Source: Opeltia flavorubescens (taxonomy: Eukaryota; Ascomycota; Lecanoromycetes; Teloschistales; Teloschistaceae). Taken from it: a DNA stretch of 64,000 nt. The stretch lies in contig KE546968.1 in NCBI GenBank assembly GCA_000442125.1, positions 771,932 to 835,931 of the forward strand, in the 5' to 3' direction. Under the pieces are notes generated by a model. The model saw only the letters and a program-made list of their open reading frames with translations, was not told the origin of the DNA and did not search any database. Position numbers and translations under genes: made by a program. This document shows positions 59,138-64,000 of the stretch, piece by piece; within the stretch, counting starts at the first letter, position 1, and every line of letters begins with the position of its first letter.

Positions 59138-62100
59138 TCAGGTTCTCCTGGATCTTAACGGGGTCCTAGGTGAGGAGTGGGACAGCTTGACGCGCTTAGA
59201 TGATCTGGTTTGCTTAGATTCTGGAGAGATCTTCCTTTTTGATTCAGAAAATGAACCCTCTTGATCCGAATCGCACGGTGATAATCCAAAGCCAGGGCTA
59301 TCGGAAGGTTTCATACCCAAATTGAAGGATAGTGGTAAAGTCTTACGCTTCTTGTTCGAGGAACGAATTCCTTTATCTGTGTCGCAGTAGGGTGTTGTGA
59401 CCGCGGATTCGTCAATCGTAGATGCGTCGGTCAAGGATAGGGAATCCGACAGCGTCGAATCCGACATAGCTTTCGCATCTTGTTCCAACATTAGCGAATG
59501 TCTCATATCGATATCCGCAGCCTGTTCATCATAGAAAGCCTTTGATGCAGGGTTGAGCGTATGATCGTCAGAACAAGTATGGCAGCAGATATAATAAGCT
59601 TGGATGACAGAAGGATACTCGAGTAGCTCGTACTCCTTCAGATTCTCTCCCAGCAGCTGGGTCTTCCCCCAGTCTGCGCAATCCTCGCAGAATCCTCGTT
59701 CGCACCAACGGCAGCGGAAGATCATACCGCCCGCATCGCTGGTCTTTTGTGCACAATCCCAGCATTGATGCTGGCTGCAGTTGAAACTTATCGTCGAACG
59801 AGATCGTACTTTCGCGGTCGGGTCCAAGCAATCATAATGATAGGACCTTGGGCAGCCCGAGCAAAGGATAAGATCACCTCCATCCCAACAGACCTGACAA
59901 TGCTATTAAAATGTTAGTCATCATGAAATGCTCGGCAGGAATCTGGATATGAGACAGTCAGTACCTCTTGGTTATTTATGGGAGCTTTCTTTTCACGCTT
60001 CGGCTCCGATAATCGTGGATCCTTGCCTGCGAAAGTAGGCACAGCCTCCCAATCTCCGCATGACATCGACTGTTTACTGATGGCGAAACCATCAACCATG
60101 ACGGTCGTCTCTTTGCCGATCCTGCGATCGGCTCTTGTCGATGACCAGTCTTCAGCGATACTGTTGAAATCGTCTCTTTTTTGGTACTTCTTCCCTTGAA
60201 ATACGCGGGAGTGGACCTGTTCAACCTGCGCCAGCCATCGTTTCTCCTCATCTTCATTTCCTGTTGGGGCGACACCGGTATCTTTTGCTACAATGGCATC
60301 GGCGGGTTTGTCTCTGCACTTTTCTAGCATAGTGGGCAAGTCCCACTGGAGCATATCGTTGATGTCAAGGTCAGGGTGAGCGAGAGCTCTCGCACCTCTT
60401 CGGACGAGGGACATTAATTGATTTGTATTCAGCTGAGGCATGTCTTCGTCTTCTGCAATTGATCGACTCCCAGATTTCCTCATCTTAGTAGAGCCATGGA
60501 CGCTCTGCATCGATTCCGTCACTTTGGCTGAGAGATAAAGCTTCTTCTGGATTCTGCCCATCATCTGTTCCTCGACGGTTCCTTGAGTACACAACTTGTA
60601 TATCGTAACTGGCTTGGTTTGACCAATACGGTGAGCGCGGGCTTCAGCCTGTAATGTGACCTGGGGGTTAAAATTTTGGTCCATCATGATCACGTCGGAT
60701 GCAGCTGTAAGATTGATCCCTAAACCCCCGGCGCGCGTGGAGATCAACATAACTTTGTGTTCCGACGCTTCTTTATTGAACAGGCGAATCCATAAATTTC
60801 TTCTGGCTCGTGAGGTCGACCCCTCCAGGCGTAGGTACCTGAAACGTTCACCGTTACCACCGCGAAGAGCGAGGAAATCTTCGCAGCAATCGAGCATCCT
60901 CGTGAATTCGGAAAAAATAAGAATCTTCTTCTTTTGCTTGATCACAAGCTCATTGAGAAGCCTATCAAGAACAATGAATTTACCAGACGCGTGCATTATG
61001 TGTTCACCGATGTAGTAGGGTGAAGGCTCGGCGTGTGGAAGAAGATATGGGTGGTTGCACACTTTGCGCAACTGCATGAGAAGGTTCATCAACTTCTTCC
61101 ATGCGCTGTTCTTGCCCTCGTCCTGTTGCTCTTGCTGAAGTGCCTTTTCAAGGATTTCCTTAGACTCTCGCCAGGCTGCATCTCCTGTCTTTCCCAAGGC
61201 TTCTAGTTGCTCATCTGTTTTATTCTGCAGCATCTGTTCCAGCTGGTCTTGTTCTTTCGAGACCGCCTCCTTTTGTCCAGCGTCTTGGAACAATTCATTT
61301 AGGAGACCCTGGTCAGCGCGGGTCAACAACCTAGTATACCAAAATTTCTGCATAGGCGTCAATGGAATGTATAGGAGAACTTCGGTCTTTGATGGGAGGT
61401 TCAAATTCACGACTTCACTAGTCTTCATTCGCCTTAACATGATGTGTTCAAGAAGTCTCCGGGCGTCGTCCATGAACGTGGTACTCGCCGTACCCCGAGT
61501 CAAATCGAATGCCTCTTTGAAAGATTCGGCAGTGTTTTCTGTGAAGACTTCCGGATATAACCAATGTAACAAAGCCCAAAGCTCAAGCATGTTATTATGT
61601 ATTGGAGTACCTGTCAGTATTAAGCGATACTCCGCTCCCAGGCTTTGTAATGCTCTGGAGATTAAAGACTTTTCGTTCTTGATCTTATGCCCCTCATCCA
61701 GGACAAGATAATTCCATACAAAACTCTTCTTAAACCAGGCCTGCTCGGCCTGGAAGCACTCGTAGGTGGTAACAACAAGATCAACCCCAATCTCGTTCTC
61801 CGTTTCTGGCTCTGCATCAAGGTCAATGATTACTTTTCCTGCTTTCTGCATTCTGCTATTCTTGTGCATTTTGTGTCGTCTAGTCTCGTATCCGTACATG
61901 TCGACTTCACCAGTTATGATCTTCTTCATGCGATCCCTTTCATGCAGAGGCCCGTGGAATCGGAGTGTCTTAAGCCCGGGCGCCCATTTTCTCGCTTCAG
62001 CCATCCATGAGCTGAGTACGCTCAACGGGCAGACTACAAGCGATGGGCGATTTTCGGTCACAGAGCTTTCTGATACTGAACTTTGTTTGCGAATTTCCTT

Positions 62101-62871
62101 CAAATATTGAATTAATGACAGCGTTTGCAGGGTCTTTCCGAGACCCATTTCATCCCCGAGGATCCCATTGAGGCCATTCCTTTGGAGATACACGAGGAAT
62201 GACAGGCCTGAAAGCTGGTAAGGCTTCATAGTAGCCTTGATCCCCTGGGGCTGTTGTGAGAGGTCCTCGTATGGTATGCTCTTCGGTCCGGCGATATCTT
62301 TCGAGGTAGAGTTCAAGGACTCGATCGAGTCAGAGACTGCAAGAATATCTTGGTCTTGGTCATCATACTTTTGTTGCTCGACGAGCTTAGAGATGTAATT
62401 TTTTGGGGGTAAAAGCGGCAAGAAAAGATTTTGATGGGAGAGGAAGAAATTTTTTCGTTTTACCGCGGTACCGCTGGCAATGGCATCTCTGATTTCACCT
62501 CTTGTGCTCTTCACAATTGGTTTGATTGATTTGGGAGCATCCGAGGTGACGATGGGTCGGTTTGAAGCCTTAGAGGTCTTACGTTTCCTCTTCAAAAGAT
62601 TATTCTCCTGCGCTCGCGTTGAAAGACGTAAATCACCATGCTGGCGCAGTGAGTGCCCTGCGGTTGACAGTCGGGGTGGTGGGACCTCGGCAGAAGCCTC
62701 GGATTCCTCGCTATCAGTCTCGTCCAGACTGACGACTGATCTCTTACGTAACGGGATCGCCTTTTGGGGCGTACCAAACGGAGTGTCACTGGAATTTTCT
62801 CCCGGATCACTATCGCTGGATAGCTCGTATGAGATGTTGTTCTTTTGCCGTAGCTGACGGAGATTCGCCAT
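59138..62871 (-). CDS. SNF2-family chromatin-remodelling ATPase with C-terminal PHD finger, 1,223 aa
   Basis: Exons 59965-62871 and 59138-59902 flank a 62-bp GT-AG intron. A Ser/Glu-rich N-terminus of about 200 residues precedes the ATPase. Motifs are GDEMGLGKTLQT (I), DEGHKIKN (II), LTGTPIHNN (III), STRAGGLGINL (V) and QAEARAHRIGQT (VI). The splice leads into HCQVCWDGGDLILCSGCPRS, the start of a PHD zinc finger, with an extended Cys-rich continuation CSQHQCWDC and CRWCERGFCEDC. PHD fingers usually read histone H3 tails. The domain order, ATPase then PHD, is unlike ISWI, INO80 or Lsh. The C-terminal ~150 residues are Ser-rich and basic. It is probably nuclear. Whether it joins SHREC-like complexes is speculation. 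Confidence 0.92.
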
Positions 62872-63307
62872 GGTAATAGGATTAGTAGTCTGTTATGATG
62901 GCTAGTGATTCGTATGAGCTGGTCAATTGGCGAGTTTTCTGCATTCACACTTCACCAGAAGTTGGTAAATGATAAATTATGATGGAAAAAAACCTGTGGG
63001 CAGCCTTATCCCGTCATGAAAAGGAATTGCATATTGTTTGCCTTCTCCTCAACGAATGTTTAGCAAATGGCTTGGAGTCTACTGATTGAAAAGGAATCAA
63101 GGGGTCAGATTGTGAGCTCTAATTCACTCATGATGCAAGTAGTGGTAGATGCTTCACCTCGCATCAAAAAAGATTTGGCGTTGAGTGCTGCCTCACGCGC
63201 ACCGTGTCATTAGCGTGTAATACCCGAACTGGATTAACTCCGAAGATTTTCTTCACGTCATTCTGTGGAAATAGTTGAGAGACGCCTCGTAATTGGGCTT
63301 CCTAAAT
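62872..63307. other. Divergent promoter region, 436 bp
   Basis: This separates the divergent SNF2-PHD and Pop4 starts. No named element was recognised. Confidence 0.5.
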
Positions 63308-64000
63308 ATGGCCATGGCAGTTGCCACTCATATCGCTCTAGATCTGCTAAACAAGGCTCACCCTCCTGAAACCGCGTCCGCAATATTCACAGAAAAAATC
63401 CTCCACAAACCCCTCCGTCTCCGTCCCACATCTCCAGACCCCAATAGCCAAGATGCTCGAGCTCGTCGACGAATTGAACGACTACGGAAACAAGAAAAGT
63501 CACGACGACGGAAGAAGCCTAAGCCATTATCTGCAAAGGAGAAAAGGATTACCGGCCTCTATGAAATTCCTAAGATGTCACAGAAATACGAAATCTATGT
63601 GCCGTTGTATCGTATGTGGCTCGAATACATGTGGGAGATATTAGGTATAGCCAAAGGGAAACAAGCATGGGTGGCGGCACAGGTAGCTGGCTCGAAGATC
63701 GCAACTGCAGATTTCCATGGCGCCAAGTTATCGGTGGTGAGAAGCAAATGCGTCAGCTTAGTCGGCTTGAAAGGCATTGTGGTGAGGGACACCAAATTCA
63801 CGTTTCAAATCATCACAGAGCACAATGAACTCAAAAGTTTGTACTTTATCCGCCGGAATAAAACAAATAGCTGATAAACGTGTAGCTCTACCTAAAAACC
63901 ACACGATTTTCCAATTCCGGATACCGCAGCCAGATGCAATTCGCAATGCTCCACACCTAGAATCGAATAGAGATATCCTGGACGATGACATGGGAGTCAA
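63308..64000 (+). CDS. RNase P/MRP protein subunit Pop4 (Rpp29), cut by window end
   Basis: Exon 1 (63308-63836) and the beginning of exon 2 (63886 to the window edge) flank a 49-bp GT-AG intron. The ATG at 63308 begins MAMAVATHIALDLLNKAH; the ATG two codons on is an alternative. A basic segment with RARRRIERLRKQEKSRRRKK precedes the Sm-like Rpp29 fold: LYEIPK, YVPLYRMWLEYM, GAKLSVVRSKCVSLVGLKG and VVRDTKFTFQI, then across the splice ELKTLPKNHTIFQFRIP. Pop4 binds the RNA of RNase P and RNase MRP in the nucleus and nucleolus, for pre-tRNA and pre-rRNA cleavage. The frame is still open at 64000, so the 3' end lies outside. Confidence 0.92.

Overview
This is a piece of a nuclear genome from a filamentous ascomycete (Pezizomycotina). 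Genes on both strands are interrupted by short GT-AG introns, mostly 45-105 bp. The gene set is eukaryotic and fungal: peroxisomal Lon, Clr2, a PAG1/Furry morphogenesis protein, ZPR1, RIO2, MLH1, Pop4, cytochrome P450 reductase and fungal-only families. I cannot assign a class or species. Two single N bases (23557 and 47088) mark it as an assembled draft. I see no transposon, tRNA, rRNA, CRISPR array or convincing biosynthetic gene cluster.

Layout. 0.3-0.65 kb: a small cysteine-rich gene (+). 1.6-4.5 kb: peroxisomal Lon protease (+), convergent with mitochondrial ribosomal protein uL23m (4.8-5.5 kb, -). 6.4-9.2 kb: a large uncharacterised acidic protein (-). 11.3-13.8 kb: a PPIL3-type cyclophilin (-) divergent from an arrestin-fold protein (+). 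14.4-18.2 kb: ZPR1 (-) divergent from an RBR ubiquitin ligase (+). 18.9-23.0 kb: a STAND-N-terminal-like/ubiquitin-like protein (-) divergent from the RIO2 kinase (+). 23.6-25.7 kb: a two-RRM RNA-binding protein (-). 28.0-30.1 kb: NADPH-cytochrome P450 reductase (-) divergent from the 2,524-residue PAG1/Furry protein (31.2-39.0 kb, +). 40.5-44.0 kb: a PlsB-like acyltransferase with a possible peroxisomal signal (-) divergent from a DUF202 membrane protein (+). 44.1-49.4 kb: a short-chain dehydrogenase, a GNAT acetyltransferase and isopentenyl-diphosphate isomerase (all -). 49.8-55.2 kb: MLH1 (-) divergent from a type II membrane glycosyltransferase-like protein (+). 55.5-58.8 kb: Clr2 and a GNAT gene with an apparent frameshift (both -). 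59.1-62.9 kb: a SNF2 ATPase with a C-terminal PHD finger (-), divergent from Pop4, which runs off the right end.

Most genes are housekeeping: proteolysis in peroxisomes, mitochondrial and cytosolic ribosome biogenesis, mismatch repair, isoprenoid and redox metabolism, RNA processing and chromatin. They do not form one pathway. The dominant layout is closely spaced divergent pairs sharing 300-1100 bp promoters. The points most worth a second look are a GC-AG intron in MLH1, an apparent 2-base frameshift at the start of a GNAT gene, PTS1-like tails on Lon and on the acyltransferase, Clr2 beside a SNF2-PHD ATPase, and several fungal-only proteins of unknown function.
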